Counted from the first letter of the stretch, positions 17,091-26,214 are shown. The stretch is DNA of 64,000 bases from Streptomyces abyssomicinicus (GCF_008974245.1 NZ_BBZI01000008.1:417526-481525); one strand, 5' to 3'. Translations and numbers: made by a program. The notes: generated by a model from the sequence alone, not told the origin.

Positions 17091-19337
17091 TCAGGCGGCC
17101 CGCCAGTACCGGTGGGAGGTGGAACCGCCGGCCTGCCGGGGCCGCTCGGCGTCCGAACCGGACAGTTCGTCGTTCAGCTCCTTGACCAGCTGGATCAGGT
17201 CGCGGGGCCGGTCGGGGCCCCACCAGTCGCCGAGCAGTTCGCCGAGCGATTCGTCACGCGCCTGGGAGAGCCGTTCGGCGACCTCGTGGCCGGCGGGGGT
17301 GAGTTCCAGGTCCAGCCCGCGACGCACCGCGAGCCCCCGCTCCTCCACCTGACGTCCCGCCTCCATGATCTTTTCCAGCGGCACCCTGCTGTACTCGGCC
17401 AGCACCGCCGGCTCGGTCCAGCCGTACCGGCGGGTCCGCAGCAGCAGCCAGCCGGCCGCGGGCAGCAGGTCGTAACCGGCCCGTTCGGTGATCCGCCGGT
17501 AGACCTCGCGCCGCCCCTCCCGGCTGGCGAGCACCGAGAGCGCCCGCGCCGCCTCGTCGTGCGAGGAGCGCTCCACGGGGTTGCTGGCCAATGTCTGCGT
17601 GCCGTCCGGGGTGGTCACCGATCCGCGCAGGGTGTCCTCGCGCAGCGCCAGGGCGAGCAGGAAGGCCAGGGCGGCCACGGGGGCGGCGTAGAGGAACACG
17701 TCGGTGATGGCGTCGGAGTACGCGCCCAGGGCGCGGGCCCGCAGGGCGGCGGGCAGCGCGGTGATGACGCGGGAGTCGGACTGCAGGCCGTCCACCGTCA
17801 CCCCGGGCGGCAGCCGGACGCCGCTGAAGGCGTCGGCCAGCTTGTCGCCCAGGCGCCCCGCGAAGACCGTGCCGAAGACCGCCACGCCGAACGAGGCGCC
17901 GATGGAGCGGAAGAAGGTGGCGCCGGAGGTGGCGACGCCGAGGTCCTGGTAGGAGACCGCGTTCTGCACGATCAGCACCAGCACCTGGATGACCAGCCCG
18001 AGGCCGGTTCCGAAGACGAAGAAGTACACGCCCATCACCCAGGTGGGACTGGTCGCGTCCAGCTGGTGCAGCAGCACCAGGCCGATCGCGGTGATCAGGG
18101 TGCCAGCGACCGGGAACACCTTCCACCGCCCGGTGCGGCTGACCACCTGCCCGGAGGCCGTGGAGGCGAGCAGCAGACCCGCCACCATGGGCAGCATGTA
18201 CACGCCCGACATGGTCGGCGAGACGCCGTGCACCACCTGAAGGAAGGTCGGCAGGTAGGTCATCGCGCCGAACATCGCGAAGCCGACGATGAAACTGATC
18301 ACGGCGGTGAGGCTGAAGGTGCGGACGGCGAACAGCTTCATCGGCAGCACCGGCTCGGCGGCACGCCGCTCGACCGCCACGAACGCCACCGCCAGCACCA
18401 CTCCGAGCACCGCCAGGGACACGACCTGCCAGGACCCCCAGGCCCAGGTGGTGCCGCCGAGCGAGGTCACCAGGACCAGGCAGGTGGCGACCGAGGCGAT
18501 CAGCAGGGTTCCCAGGTAGTCGATGCGGTGCTTCTCGCGCCGGCGCGGGATGTGCATCACGGCGGCGATCACGGCCAGCGCGACGACACCCAGCGGCAGG
18601 TTCACGTAGAAGACCCAGCGCCAGCTCAGGTGCTGGGTGAACAGTCCGCCGAGCAGCGGGCCGAGCACGCTGGTGGCACCGAAGACGGCGCCGAACAGGC
18701 CCTGGTAGCGGCCCCGGTCGCGGGGCGGCACCAGGTCACCGACGATCGCCATCGTCAGCACCATCAGCCCGCCGCCGCCCAGGCCCTGGAGGGCCCGGAA
18801 GGCGATCAGCTGCGGCATGTTCTGCGCCATGCCGCAGAGCGCCGAGCCGATCAGGAAGATCACGATGGCGGTCTCGAAGAGCCGCTTGCGCCCGTACTGG
18901 TCGCCGAGCTTGCCCCAGAGCGGGGTGGCCGCGGTGGCGGCGAGCATGTAGGCGGTGACCACCCAGGACAGGTGCTCCAGGCCGCCGAGTTCGCTGACGA
19001 TGGTGGGCAGCGCGGTCGAGACGATGGTCTGGTCGAGGGCGGCCAGCAGCATCCCCAGCAGCAGCGCGCCGATCGAGACCAGCACGTTGGGTGCCACGTG
19101 GGTGGGTTCGTCGGCCACGCCGCCCCGGGCGCCGGGACCGTGACCGCCGTGCCCGCCGTGCCCTCCGTGGCCGCCGTGGCCGCCGCCGTGCGGGGTTCGG
19201 GCGTCCGCCGGCCGGGCCTGGGTGCGCGCCGTGGCGTGGGCGGCGGCCGGGGCCTGCTGCCCGTGCGGTGGTCCGGCGCCCGCGCGCGGCCCCGGGGAAC
19301 GGACGCCGTCCGTCCGGCCCTGTGCGTCGTCGGCCAT
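17091..19337 (-). CDS. DHA2-family MFS drug exporter with MarR-like C-terminal domain
   Basis: 748 aa. N-terminal 80 residues are disordered, with a (GGH)n run at 50-67. Residues about 83-560 hold 14 membrane helices of the EmrB/QacA family: LDQTIVSTALPTI (motif C-like), GKLGDQYGRKRL (motif A) and RALQGLGGGG. After that comes a soluble region of about 160 aa with wHTH-like sequence (LLPAAGWLLLRTRRYG, VEERGLAVRRGLDLELTPAGHEVAERL) that resembles MarR regulators. Proton-driven export of toxic compounds is the family role. The ATG at 19337 follows GGGAGG; an upstream ATG at 19370 is possible. Divergent from the peptidoglycan-binding protein gene. Confidence 0.9.
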   Translation of the reverse strand: MADDAQGRTDGVRSPGPRAGAGPPHGQQAPAAAHATARTQARPADARTPHGGGHGGHGGHGGHGGHGPGARGGVADEPTHVAPNVLVSIGALLLGMLLAALDQTIVSTALPTIVSELGGLEHLSWVVTAYMLAATAATPLWGKLGDQYGRKRLFETAIVIFLIGSALCGMAQNMPQLIAFRALQGLGGGGLMVLTMAIVGDLVPPRDRGRYQGLFGAVFGATSVLGPLLGGLFTQHLSWRWVFYVNLPLGVVALAVIAAVMHIPRRREKHRIDYLGTLLIASVATCLVLVTSLGGTTWAWGSWQVVSLAVLGVVLAVAFVAVERRAAEPVLPMKLFAVRTFSLTAVISFIVGFAMFGAMTYLPTFLQVVHGVSPTMSGVYMLPMVAGLLLASTASGQVVSRTGRWKVFPVAGTLITAIGLVLLHQLDATSPTWVMGVYFFVFGTGLGLVIQVLVLIVQNAVSYQDLGVATSGATFFRSIGASFGVAVFGTVFAGRLGDKLADAFSGVRLPPGVTVDGLQSDSRVITALPAALRARALGAYSDAITDVFLYAAPVAALAFLLALALREDTLRGSVTTPDGTQTLASNPVERSSHDEAARALSVLASREGRREVYRRITERAGYDLLPAAGWLLLRTRRYGWTEPAVLAEYSRVPLEKIMEAGRQVEERGLAVRRGLDLELTPAGHEVAERLSQARDESLGELLGDWWGPDRPRDLIQLVKELNDELSGSDAERPRQAGGSTSHRYWRAA

Positions 19338-19496
19338 GGGTCCTCCCGGCTCTCGACCTACACCTTCCATCGTTGCCGGAGTGACCCGTTATGGCCTGTT
19401 GAGTCCTCCGTGGCGGCCGTCAATCGGGGTGCCCCGTACGCGACGAGACCGAAAATCTGCATAATCACGGGGGATTCAAGGGGAGGGACCCGACGC

Positions 19497-20771
19497 GTGA
19501 ACGAGAACCAGGGGAACGAGTGCCCCGGGTGCGGTGCGCCGCGCCAGGTGGACCACACCCCGTCGTGCGCCTGCGCACTGCTGGCCGCCGACGCGCTGCG
19601 TGACGCGCGCGAGCGGGAGGCCGCCGAGGCGGAGGACTTCGACCCGCTGCGGGTCCGGCCCTACGTGGGGCTGGCCGCTCCCGGGGACGCGGCGGGGGCC
19701 GGCGGGCAGCAGCCCCGGGTGATCGTGGGCGAGGTCGTCGCCGCGCGGGACGCGGAGGTGGCCCTCGCGGGCCCGCTGCCCCCCGAGCAGCCGGCGCCCG
19801 CGGCGCGGCACGCGCACCACGGGAACGGGTCGCCGGACGTCCGGGACGGCGCGGCGGGCGCGCACGGTGCGGACGGCCGGCACGGTGCGGACGGCCGGCA
19901 CGGTGCGCATGGTGCGGACGGCTCGAGCGGCGCACCGTACGCGCACGGCGCGGCGTTCGCGGACCGGGCGCCCGGCGCGTTCGCCGGGGCGTACGCCTCC
20001 GGGGCCGAGGACGGCGGCGGGGCCGGTGGCCCCGTGGACGGCGTCGTGGACGGCGTCGAGGACACCGAGAGCCCTGGCGCCCCGGACGCCGGGTCGCGCG
20101 GGGCGCACCGCCGCCGCCGGACGCCCAAGCGCCGGGCCGCGCTGGTGACCGCCGGGTCGGTGGTCGGCGTGGGAGCGGTGATCGCGGGCGTGACCAGCGG
20201 ACTGTTCGCGTACCAGACGCCGTCCCGGACGACCTCGATGCCGCAGCGGGCGAGCATCCCGGACGTGGACCCGGAGGTCGCCGCCAACGCCTCGACGAAG
20301 TCGTCGGCCGCCTCCTCCGCACCGTCGGAGAAGTCCGCGTCCCCGACGCCGAGCGCCTCGGCCGCCGCCTCCGCGTCGGCGTCCGCCGAGGCGTCGCGCA
20401 CCGCGGCCCCTGAGCCGGAACGTTCCAGCACCTCGGCCGCCCAGCCTCCGGGCGGCGACGAGAGCGGCACCGGCCTGGCCGGCGGTTCCCTGGGCCCGGG
20501 GGCCACCGGTCCCGAGGTGGCGGAGCTCCAGCGCCGCCTGGCGGAGCTGTGGCTCTACAGCGGCGCCGCGGACGGCCGGTACGACGACCAGGTCCGCAAC
20601 GGCGTCAGCGCCTTCCAGTACATCAACGGCATCGACGAGGACGAGTACGGCACCTACGGCCCGGCGACCCGGGCCGTCCTGGAGAACATCACCACCGGTG
20701 ACGGAGAGCCCGGCGGCGATCGCGACGACCGGCGGGACGGGCAGGGCGACGGCCGGCACGGCCGGCGCTGA
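19497..20771 (+). CDS. Membrane protein with peptidoglycan-binding domain
   Basis: 424 aa. N-terminal cysteine cluster (CPGCGAPRQVDHTPSCACA) like a small zinc finger, a long disordered segment with GADGRHGADGRHG repeats, a basic stop-transfer stretch, one membrane helix (about 215-240), a Ser/Ala-rich external stalk and a C-terminal PG_binding_1 domain (GPEVAELQRRLAELWLYSG to YGPATRAVLENI). Type II topology is inferred: finger inside, peptidoglycan binder outside. The GTG at 19497 has GGGGAGGG 9 nt upstream, and a CATAAT hexamer at 19460-19465 is a good -10 candidate. Confidence 0.85.
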   Translation: MNENQGNECPGCGAPRQVDHTPSCACALLAADALRDAREREAAEAEDFDPLRVRPYVGLAAPGDAAGAGGQQPRVIVGEVVAARDAEVALAGPLPPEQPAPAARHAHHGNGSPDVRDGAAGAHGADGRHGADGRHGAHGADGSSGAPYAHGAAFADRAPGAFAGAYASGAEDGGGAGGPVDGVVDGVEDTESPGAPDAGSRGAHRRRRTPKRRAALVTAGSVVGVGAVIAGVTSGLFAYQTPSRTTSMPQRASIPDVDPEVAANASTKSSAASSAPSEKSASPTPSASAAASASASAEASRTAAPEPERSSTSAAQPPGGDESGTGLAGGSLGPGATGPEVAELQRRLAELWLYSGAADGRYDDQVRNGVSAFQYINGIDEDEYGTYGPATRAVLENITTGDGEPGGDRDDRRDGQGDGRHGRR

Positions 20772-20855
20772 CGCGTTGACCGGGCCCGGCCGGCGGGCGG
20801 AGAAGGCCGGACCCGGTTGCACAGGGCGCGGGACCCGCGGGTCGCGCGCCGTGGA

Positions 20856-20885
20856 CGGACGGCGGCCGCACCCGGCGGCCGTCCG
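20856..20885. terminator. Hairpin between convergent genes
   Basis: CGGACGG (20856-20862) pairs with CCGTCCG (20879-20885) and the stem continues inward with one mismatch. It lies between the ends of the peptidoglycan-binding gene and the convergent HAD gene. Confidence 0.6.
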
Positions 20886-20897
20886 GTGTGGCGGGGC

Positions 20898-21569
20898 TCA
20901 GTCCCGCCGGGCCCGCACCAGCACCGAGCCGTCGGCGCCGGGTTCCACCCGGATCTGACGCAGGTCGCTCACCACCACGTCCGGTGCGTGCGCGTGGGCC
21001 CGCAGGCCCACACCGACCACCCGCATCCCGGCGGCCTTGCCGGCGGTGATCCCGGCCTCGGAGTCCTCGAACACGAGACAGTCCTCCGGGGCGATCCCCA
21101 GCTCGGCGGCCGCCTTCAGGAAGCCCTCCGGGTCCGGCTTGGAGTGGGCGACGTCCTCCGCGGTGACCCGCGTCTCCGGCACCGCCAGCCCGGCGGCGGC
21201 CATCCGCGCCGTGCACAGCTTCACGTCCGCGGAAGTGACCAGGGCGTGCGGGACCCCGCGCAGCGAGGCCAGGAACTCGGGCGCGCCGGGCACGGGCACC
21301 ACGCCCTCGGTGTCGGCGGTCTCCTCCGCCAGCAACCACGCGTTGTCGGCGTGGTTCTCCGCCACGGGGCGGTCGGGCAGCAGCAGCGCCATCGTGGAGT
21401 GGCCCTGGCGGCCGTGGGCCACCTTGACCACGTGGTCGCCGTCGAGCCCCTGGGACGCGGCCCAGCGACGCCAGACGCGCTCCACGGCGGCATCGGAGTT
21501 GACGAGGGTTCCGTCCATGTCGAGCAACAGGGCGCGGACGGAGAATTCGACGGCGGCACCCATGGCCAT
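20898..21569 (-). CDS. HAD-superfamily phosphatase
   Basis: 223 aa. Motif I DMDGTLVNSD (D17, D19), motif II VTSAD, motif III lysine in HSKPDPEGF, motif IV FEDSEAGI. The alpha-helical cap between motifs I and II places it with beta-phosphoglucomutase or sugar-phosphatase-like subclass I enzymes. The ATG at 21569 has TGGAG 9 nt upstream. Single gene; the next 470 bp upstream are non-coding. Confidence 0.92.
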   Translation of the reverse strand: MAMGAAVEFSVRALLLDMDGTLVNSDAAVERVWRRWAASQGLDGDHVVKVAHGRQGHSTMALLLPDRPVAENHADNAWLLAEETADTEGVVPVPGAPEFLASLRGVPHALVTSADVKLCTARMAAAGLAVPETRVTAEDVAHSKPDPEGFLKAAAELGIAPEDCLVFEDSEAGITAGKAAGMRVVGVGLRAHAHAPDVVVSDLRQIRVEPGADGSVLVRARRD

Positions 21570-22046
21570 ACGGCACGGCTCCAGACGCAAGAGAAAGCAG
21601 ACCAAGGTGGCCCCGCCCGCCGGTCAGGGGGTGACGAGCGGGAACCACTTTGTTCCTCAACGATACAAAACCCTTCGGCCTGCCGCCACCCGGGGGTCCA
21701 CGATGTGGACACACAGCCATCCGAGGCGCGGCCCGCCGGGGCGCCACGGGGCGGTGGCGACTCCGCAGAGGCGGCCGGGACCGGGTCGCCGGGGCAGGGC
21801 CCGGGCTGGAACCGGGGCCGGGCCGAGCCGGGGCCGATCCCGGGCTGGGCCGGGGCCGATCCCGGGCCGAGCCGGGGCCGGCACTGGGGCCGGACCTGGG
21901 GCCGGGCCACGGCCGCCGACGGCACCGGGCGACACCCTCCGGCACCGTCGACACCATCGAGACCGGCCGACACCGGTCGGCACCGGCCGACAGCTATCGA
22001 CACCGGTCGATTGGACGACACCCGGCCTCGGACGGCGCCCGACGCG
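21570..22046. other. Intergenic region with GC repeat array
   Basis: No coding frame is supported. An AT-richer patch with TTTGTTCC and GATACAAAACCC at about 21651-21671 may hold the promoter of the HAD gene. From 21780 to 21925 there are imperfect direct repeats of CCGGGGCCGATCCCGGGC-like units. From 21925 to 22020 shorter CGACACCGG-type repeats run up to the end of the GDT1-family gene. Confidence 0.55.
21780..21925. repeat. Tandem GC repeat array
   Basis: Several imperfect 22-26 bp copies built on GCCGGGGCCGATCCCGGG follow one another. They are non-coding and self-complementary in part. Confidence 0.5.
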
Positions 22047-22628
22047 TCAGCCGGCGATCGCCTCCCACAGGCTCCACAGGCCCAGCCCCGTCATCAGCAC
22101 CGCAGCGATCTTGGTGATCAGCTCCAGCGGCACCTTCTTCATCAGCGCCTTGCCGCCCACGATGCCGAGTCCGGCCACCGCCCACAGCGCCAGCACGGCC
22201 CCGAGCCCCACCGACAGCGGGTCGTCGTACCGGGCGGCCAGGTTGGCCGTCATGATCTGCGTCAGGTCGCCGAACTCGGCGACCAGGATGAGCATGAAGC
22301 CGGCCCCCGAGACCTTCCAGAAGGACTGGTTCTCCGGCTTGCGGATCTCCTCCTCGTCCTCGCCCTTCTTCATCAGCAGCACCGCCGCACCGCCGAGGAA
22401 GAGCACACCGGTGATCGCGTGCACGATCTGCTGCGGCAGCAGCGTCAGCACGCTGCCCGCCGCGACGGCGAGCACCACGTGGACCAGGAAGGCCGCCGCG
22501 ACCCCGGCGAAGACGTAGGAGGCGCGGTAGCGGGTCCCCAGCACCAGGCCGGCCAGCGCGGTCTTGTCGGGGAGCTCGGCGAGAAAGACGACGCCGAAGA
22601 CGAGCGCCGTCACACCAATGCTGATCAC
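22047..22628 (-). CDS. GDT1/TMEM165 (UPF0016) family manganese exporter
   Basis: 193 aa integral membrane protein with two homologous halves, each carrying the family E-x-G/P-D-K/L-T signature: ELPDKT (18-23) and EFGDLT (118-123). These are cation exporters or exchangers acting on Mn2+ and sometimes Ca2+. The central loop is acidic (KKGEDEEE). The 5' region carries a yybP-ykoY-type riboswitch, which is independent evidence for a manganese role. Single gene. Confidence 0.93.
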   Translation of the reverse strand: MISIGVTALVFGVVFLAELPDKTALAGLVLGTRYRASYVFAGVAAAFLVHVVLAVAAGSVLTLLPQQIVHAITGVLFLGGAAVLLMKKGEDEEEIRKPENQSFWKVSGAGFMLILVAEFGDLTQIMTANLAARYDDPLSVGLGAVLALWAVAGLGIVGGKALMKKVPLELITKIAAVLMTGLGLWSLWEAIAG

Positions 22629-22732
22629 ATTTCCTCAATCGGTCGGGCCACCCCACCGAGAGATTGCGCGTCTGCGAACACCTCGGCACGGCAGCACACA
22701 CGGATGTACACGGGTATGCACTGCTTGCCGAA

Positions 22733-22835
22733 GGTCTCGCCGGCCGTCCGGTTCACACCGGTACACGGCCTCCGGGCGCCGGCTCAGCGAGCTGAGCAGT
22801 ATGTCGACGGTCCCGGCGTAGGGCTACTCCCCTTC
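22733..22835 (-). promoter_or_regulatory. yybP-ykoY manganese riboswitch
   Basis: Read on the minus strand, GGGGAGTAGCC (22832-22822) is followed, after a loop with GTCGACATACTG, by GGCGAGACCTTCGGC (about 22751-22737). These are the two conserved internal loops that bind Mn2+ in actinobacterial yybP-ykoY RNAs. The element lies about 105 nt upstream of the GDT1-family start on the same strand. Confidence 0.85.
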
Positions 22836-23021
22836 CGCTTCCCCCATCGTACGTGAACCTCCGGTGCGAACATCCGGGCGAACCCGTCGCAACCTCCCGC
22901 GGCCTCTTGTCGTGGCATGTACGCGTCGCTAACTTCTCACCGGCTGCTCACTCGCCGGCAACGTCACGCGACGAGCATGCCGTCCGTCCGCGTTTCGCCT
23001 CCCACCATCGAGGGACCTCGC

Positions 23022-23672
23022 ATGCCCAAGTTCTACGCGCGTCACGCCCGCCGGTTCGGCATAGTCTCGGCGCTGGCCGGGATCGTCGCCTCGCTGGGCC
23101 TCTTCGCCGCCCCGAGCGCGTCCGCCGCCCTCCCCACTCCGGTCAGCGCCGCCACCGCCCGCAGCTACCTCGCCACCCTGCCGGTCCAGACCGAGGTCCG
23201 CACCGGCTACAACCGCGACCTGTTCCCGCACTGGATCACCATCAGCGGCGCCTGCAACACCCGCGAGACCGTCCTCAAGCGCGACGGCTCGGGCGTCGTC
23301 ACCGACTCGGCCTGCGCCGCCACCAGCGGCAGCTGGTACTCGCCCTTCGACGGCGCCACCTGGTCCGCCGCCTCGGACGTGGACATCGACCACCTGGTGC
23401 CGCTGGCCGAGGCCTGGGACTCCGGCGCCCGCAACTGGACCACCGCACAGCGCCAGGCCTTCGCCAACGACCTCACCCGGCCGCAGCTCCTGGCCGTCAC
23501 CGACAACGTGAACCAGACGAAGGGCGACCAGGACCCCGGCACCTGGATGCCGTCCCGCACCGCTTACCGCTGCACTTACGTGCGTGCCTGGGTGCAGGTG
23601 AAGTACTACTACGGCCTCTCGGTGGACTCCGCCGAGAAGAGCGCCCTCACCAGCTACCTGTCGAGCTGCTGA
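23022..23672 (+). CDS. Secreted HNH-type endonuclease (DUF1524/GmrSD-C-like)
   Basis: 216 aa. Signal peptide at 1-35 (ends ASA). Nuclease core DIDHLVPLAEAW (121-132), with H124 as the general base, and DNVNQTKGDQDP (161-172), with the Asn and Lys of the HNH beta-beta-alpha-metal fold. Four cysteines could form disulphides. Small secreted nucleases of this type are common in Streptomyces and degrade extracellular nucleic acid. The ATG at 23022 has GAGGGA 7 nt upstream; an upstream in-frame ATG at 22917 would spoil the signal peptide. Confidence 0.9.
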   Translation: MPKFYARHARRFGIVSALAGIVASLGLFAAPSASAALPTPVSAATARSYLATLPVQTEVRTGYNRDLFPHWITISGACNTRETVLKRDGSGVVTDSACAATSGSWYSPFDGATWSAASDVDIDHLVPLAEAWDSGARNWTTAQRQAFANDLTRPQLLAVTDNVNQTKGDQDPGTWMPSRTAYRCTYVRAWVQVKYYYGLSVDSAEKSALTSYLSSC

Positions 23673-23673
23673 A

Positions 23674-23721
23674 CCGCCGAGCCGTATAGCAGCCGAGCCG
23701 TACAGCAGCCGAGCCGTTCGG
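23674..23721. repeat. Triplicated 16-bp direct repeat after the nuclease gene
   Basis: Three consecutive copies of CAGCCGAGCCGTACAG-like sequence (23674-23689, 23690-23705, 23706-23721) start 2 nt after the nuclease stop codon. No obvious terminator hairpin is present. Confidence 0.7.
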
Positions 23722-23928
23722 CCGCCGCGTCCGCGGCGCTGGGCGCGGAGCCGGTCGGCGCGTCCTCCTCCGCCCGAGGTTGACGCGCCGCACCGTCTCC
23801 CGTCCGGCCCCGGCATCCCGGTCGTGGCCCCGCCGTCACTCTCCACGGTGACCTGGCGGGGCACGGCCGGGCCGGGGCTCCCGGGCCCGATCACACTGAC
23901 CTCGATCGGACCCTCCCGAGGAGCCCCC

Positions 23929-24765
23929 ATGCACCGACCCCCGCACGACACGCCGCCCGAGCCAGGCACCGAACCGCCCCTCGTACCGGGCCCCGAGGCA
24001 GGCCCCGGTACGTCCACCGAGGCGGGCCCCTGCGCCGCCCCGGGGGCGGCCGCCAAGTCGCCCCCCGAGGCCGGCCGCGGCTCGACTCCGGAGACACCCA
24101 CCGAGGCGTCCGCCGAGGCGGTAGCACCGCCGGACGCCGCGGCCGCCCCGACGACCACCCCCGCGATCCCCACGACCGCCGCGGCACCCACGACCGCCGC
24201 GACCGCCCCGCCGATGGCCTCCGGAGAGCCGCCACCGCCGCACCCTCTGGCGCTCGCGGCCGACCAGGGCGTCGCGGCCGCCCACCGCCACGTCCTCGCC
24301 CTCTTCCGCGTCGTGACGGGGCTCCTCTTCGCCTGCCACGGAGCCGCCTCCCTCCTCGGCGCTCTGGGCGGCGCCCATGGCACCGGCGGGACCGTCCCGG
24401 CCGGTACCTGGCCCGGCTGGTACGCCGCCCTCATCCAGTTCGCCGGAGGCACCCTCGTCCTCCTCGGGCTCGGCACCCGCACCGCCGCCCTGATCTGCTC
24501 CGGCTCGATGGCCTACGCCTACTTCACCGTGCATCAGGCGCGTGACCTGTGGCCGCTGCAGAACGGCGGCGAACCGGCCGCCCTCTTCTGCTGGTCGTTC
24601 CTCCTCCTCGCCGTCACCGGTCCGGGCGCCCTCTCCCTGGGCGCCCTTCTCGCCCCTTCCTCCCGGCACCGACGGTCCGTCCGCCCCGGCCGGCCCCGTC
24701 GACCCGGCCGGCCCCGTCGGCCGGTTGCGCTCAGCGGGCCGTCGTCCACCCGAACGGAACCGTGA
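23929..24765 (+). CDS. DoxX-family membrane protein
   Basis: 278 aa. About 105 disordered Pro/Ala/Glu/Thr-rich residues precede a DoxX domain with four membrane helices (VTGLLFACHGAASLLG to LLLAVTGPGAL), and a basic Pro/Arg tail follows. DoxX proteins are small membrane proteins of uncertain role linked to redox and thiol homeostasis. ATG 23929 has GAGGAG 6 nt upstream. The gene ends 35 bp inside the convergent superoxide-dismutase gene. The adjacency to SOD suggests a shared oxidative-stress context. Confidence 0.85.
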   Translation: MHRPPHDTPPEPGTEPPLVPGPEAGPGTSTEAGPCAAPGAAAKSPPEAGRGSTPETPTEASAEAVAPPDAAAAPTTTPAIPTTAAAPTTAATAPPMASGEPPPPHPLALAADQGVAAAHRHVLALFRVVTGLLFACHGAASLLGALGGAHGTGGTVPAGTWPGWYAALIQFAGGTLVLLGLGTRTAALICSGSMAYAYFTVHQARDLWPLQNGGEPAALFCWSFLLLAVTGPGALSLGALLAPSSRHRRSVRPGRPRRPGRPRRPVALSGPSSTRTEP

Positions 24766-25312
24766 AGCAGCCGACCCGCGCGCCGGAGGAACCCGGCTCG
24801 TCGTGGATCACCACGGAAGCCGCCCCGCTCTTGCGGAAGCCCCAGTCGTGGTGGGCGGTCGCCTTCCCGGAGCCCTTCCGGTCGGCCGTGAAGTCCAGCC
24901 AGACCTCGTTGCGCGGGTTAACCGCCGCCGGATCGGTGGACGGCTTGTGCTGGTAGTGCCCGCCCGCCGCGGCCGGGTCGGCGGTGCACGGCTTCGTGTG
25001 CACGTGGACGCCGTACTCGTGGCCCGCCTTCAGCCCTTTCACCCGGAGCGTCACCGTGGTCGCGCCACCGGGAGCCGTCCGCTGACCGACCTGCACCCAG
25101 GAGCCGGCCGGCACCAGTTTCTTGTCGTAGGTGTACGCCGTGGTCGCCGACTTCTTCTTCGCGAACACACCGTCAGTCCTCATGGAGTAGCCGGGACCCT
25201 TGTCCTTCCCCTTCCCGTGTCCGCCGTCCTCGCCCGTCGCGGCGGCGACCCCGCCCGCCCCCAGCACGGCCATCGCCACGACACCCGCGCACACGCCTGC
25301 CCGAACAGCCAT
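24731..25312 (-). CDS. Secreted Cu/Zn superoxide dismutase-like protein
   Basis: 193 aa. Signal peptide at 1-26, a Gly/Lys linker, then a SOD_Cu domain: copper ligands in GVHVHTKPC and GGHYQHKP, a further copper His in VVIHDE, and zinc-ligand-like His/Asp in HYQHKPSTD. The conserved cysteine pair (KPC and VGCF) is present. The domain is degenerate against classic SODC, so metal loading should not be assumed. The start chosen is the ATG at 25312 (AGGAG 8 nt upstream) rather than the GTG 6 nt earlier. Overlaps the DoxX gene tail to tail. Confidence 0.82.
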   Translation of the reverse strand: MAVRAGVCAGVVAMAVLGAGGVAAATGEDGGHGKGKDKGPGYSMRTDGVFAKKKSATTAYTYDKKLVPAGSWVQVGQRTAPGGATTVTLRVKGLKAGHEYGVHVHTKPCTADPAAAGGHYQHKPSTDPAAVNPRNEVWLDFTADRKGSGKATAHHDWGFRKSGAASVVIHDEPGSSGARVGCFTVPFGWTTAR

Positions 25313-25557
25313 TTCCACCGCTCCTCACTGAGAGATCCCTCGTGGGATGTGCCCTTCCGTTGGTACGGGAGGCGGCCGCGCCTCGCTCGTCCCCACCGGC
25401 ATATGGAGGAACGCGACTTCACGGACATACGTGCCCCCCTGGGACGCCAATCACCTGATCGGCGTACTCTTGCCAGTTGTCCGTCATTGGCCGCTCCTGC
25501 CGCTCCCTGCGACGCCGCGGCCCGGTCACAGCCGGGATAGAAGTCCAGGAGAGAACC

Positions 25558-26214
25558 GTGTGGGAGAGCGTCGGAGCGCTGGCCGCCAGCCCGTGGATCT
25601 ACGGACTGATCGCGACCTCGATCCTCCTCGACGTGTTCCTGCCCGTGCTGCCGAGCGGCGTGCTCGTGGCGGCCGCCGCCACCGCCGCCGCCGCGGGCAC
25701 GGGAGCCGCCGCGGCGGGTGCCGACACGGTGACCGGCACCGCCTCCGCGGCGGACATGTGGGATCTGATCATCCTCACGATCTGCGCCGCGACCGCCTCG
25801 GTCCTCGGCGACCTGGCCGCCTTCCGGGTGGGCCTGCGCGGCGGCCCGCGGCTGCACCAGATCATGGCCCGCTCCCGCCGCCTGCGCACCGCCGAGGCGC
25901 GACTGGGGGCGGCTCTGGCACACGGCGGCGGCGCGCTTTTCCTGGTCGCCCGGTTCGCCCCGGCCGGACGTTCCGTGGTCAGCCTGGGCGCGGGCGTGGC
26001 CCGGCGCCGGGTGCGGGAGTTCCTGCCCTGGTCGGTGCTGGCCGGGATCACCTGGGCCGGTTACAGCGTGGCCCTGGGCTACTTCGGCGGCCAGTGGCTG
26101 GGTACGAGCTGGCTCACCACGGCCGTCTCGGTACTCGCCCTGTTCCTCGCCGGCACGGCCGCCGCCCTCCTCCTCCGCCGCCCGGCGGGGGACACGGGCG
26201 GCGCCACCGTCTGA
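25558..26214 (+). CDS. DedA-family membrane protein
   Basis: 218 aa. SNARE-associated/DedA fold: ILLDVFLPVLPSGVLVAAAA near the N-terminus, then VARFAPAGRSVVSLGAGVARR, the re-entrant-loop and arginine signature of the family, and WAGYSVALGYFGGQWLG. DedA proteins are proton-dependent lipid flippases for undecaprenyl phosphate or related lipids. The GTG at 25558 has AGGAG 7 nt upstream. A terminator follows at 26334. Confidence 0.9.
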   Translation: MWESVGALAASPWIYGLIATSILLDVFLPVLPSGVLVAAAATAAAAGTGAAAAGADTVTGTASAADMWDLIILTICAATASVLGDLAAFRVGLRGGPRLHQIMARSRRLRTAEARLGAALAHGGGALFLVARFAPAGRSVVSLGAGVARRRVREFLPWSVLAGITWAGYSVALGYFGGQWLGTSWLTTAVSVLALFLAGTAAALLLRRPAGDTGGATV

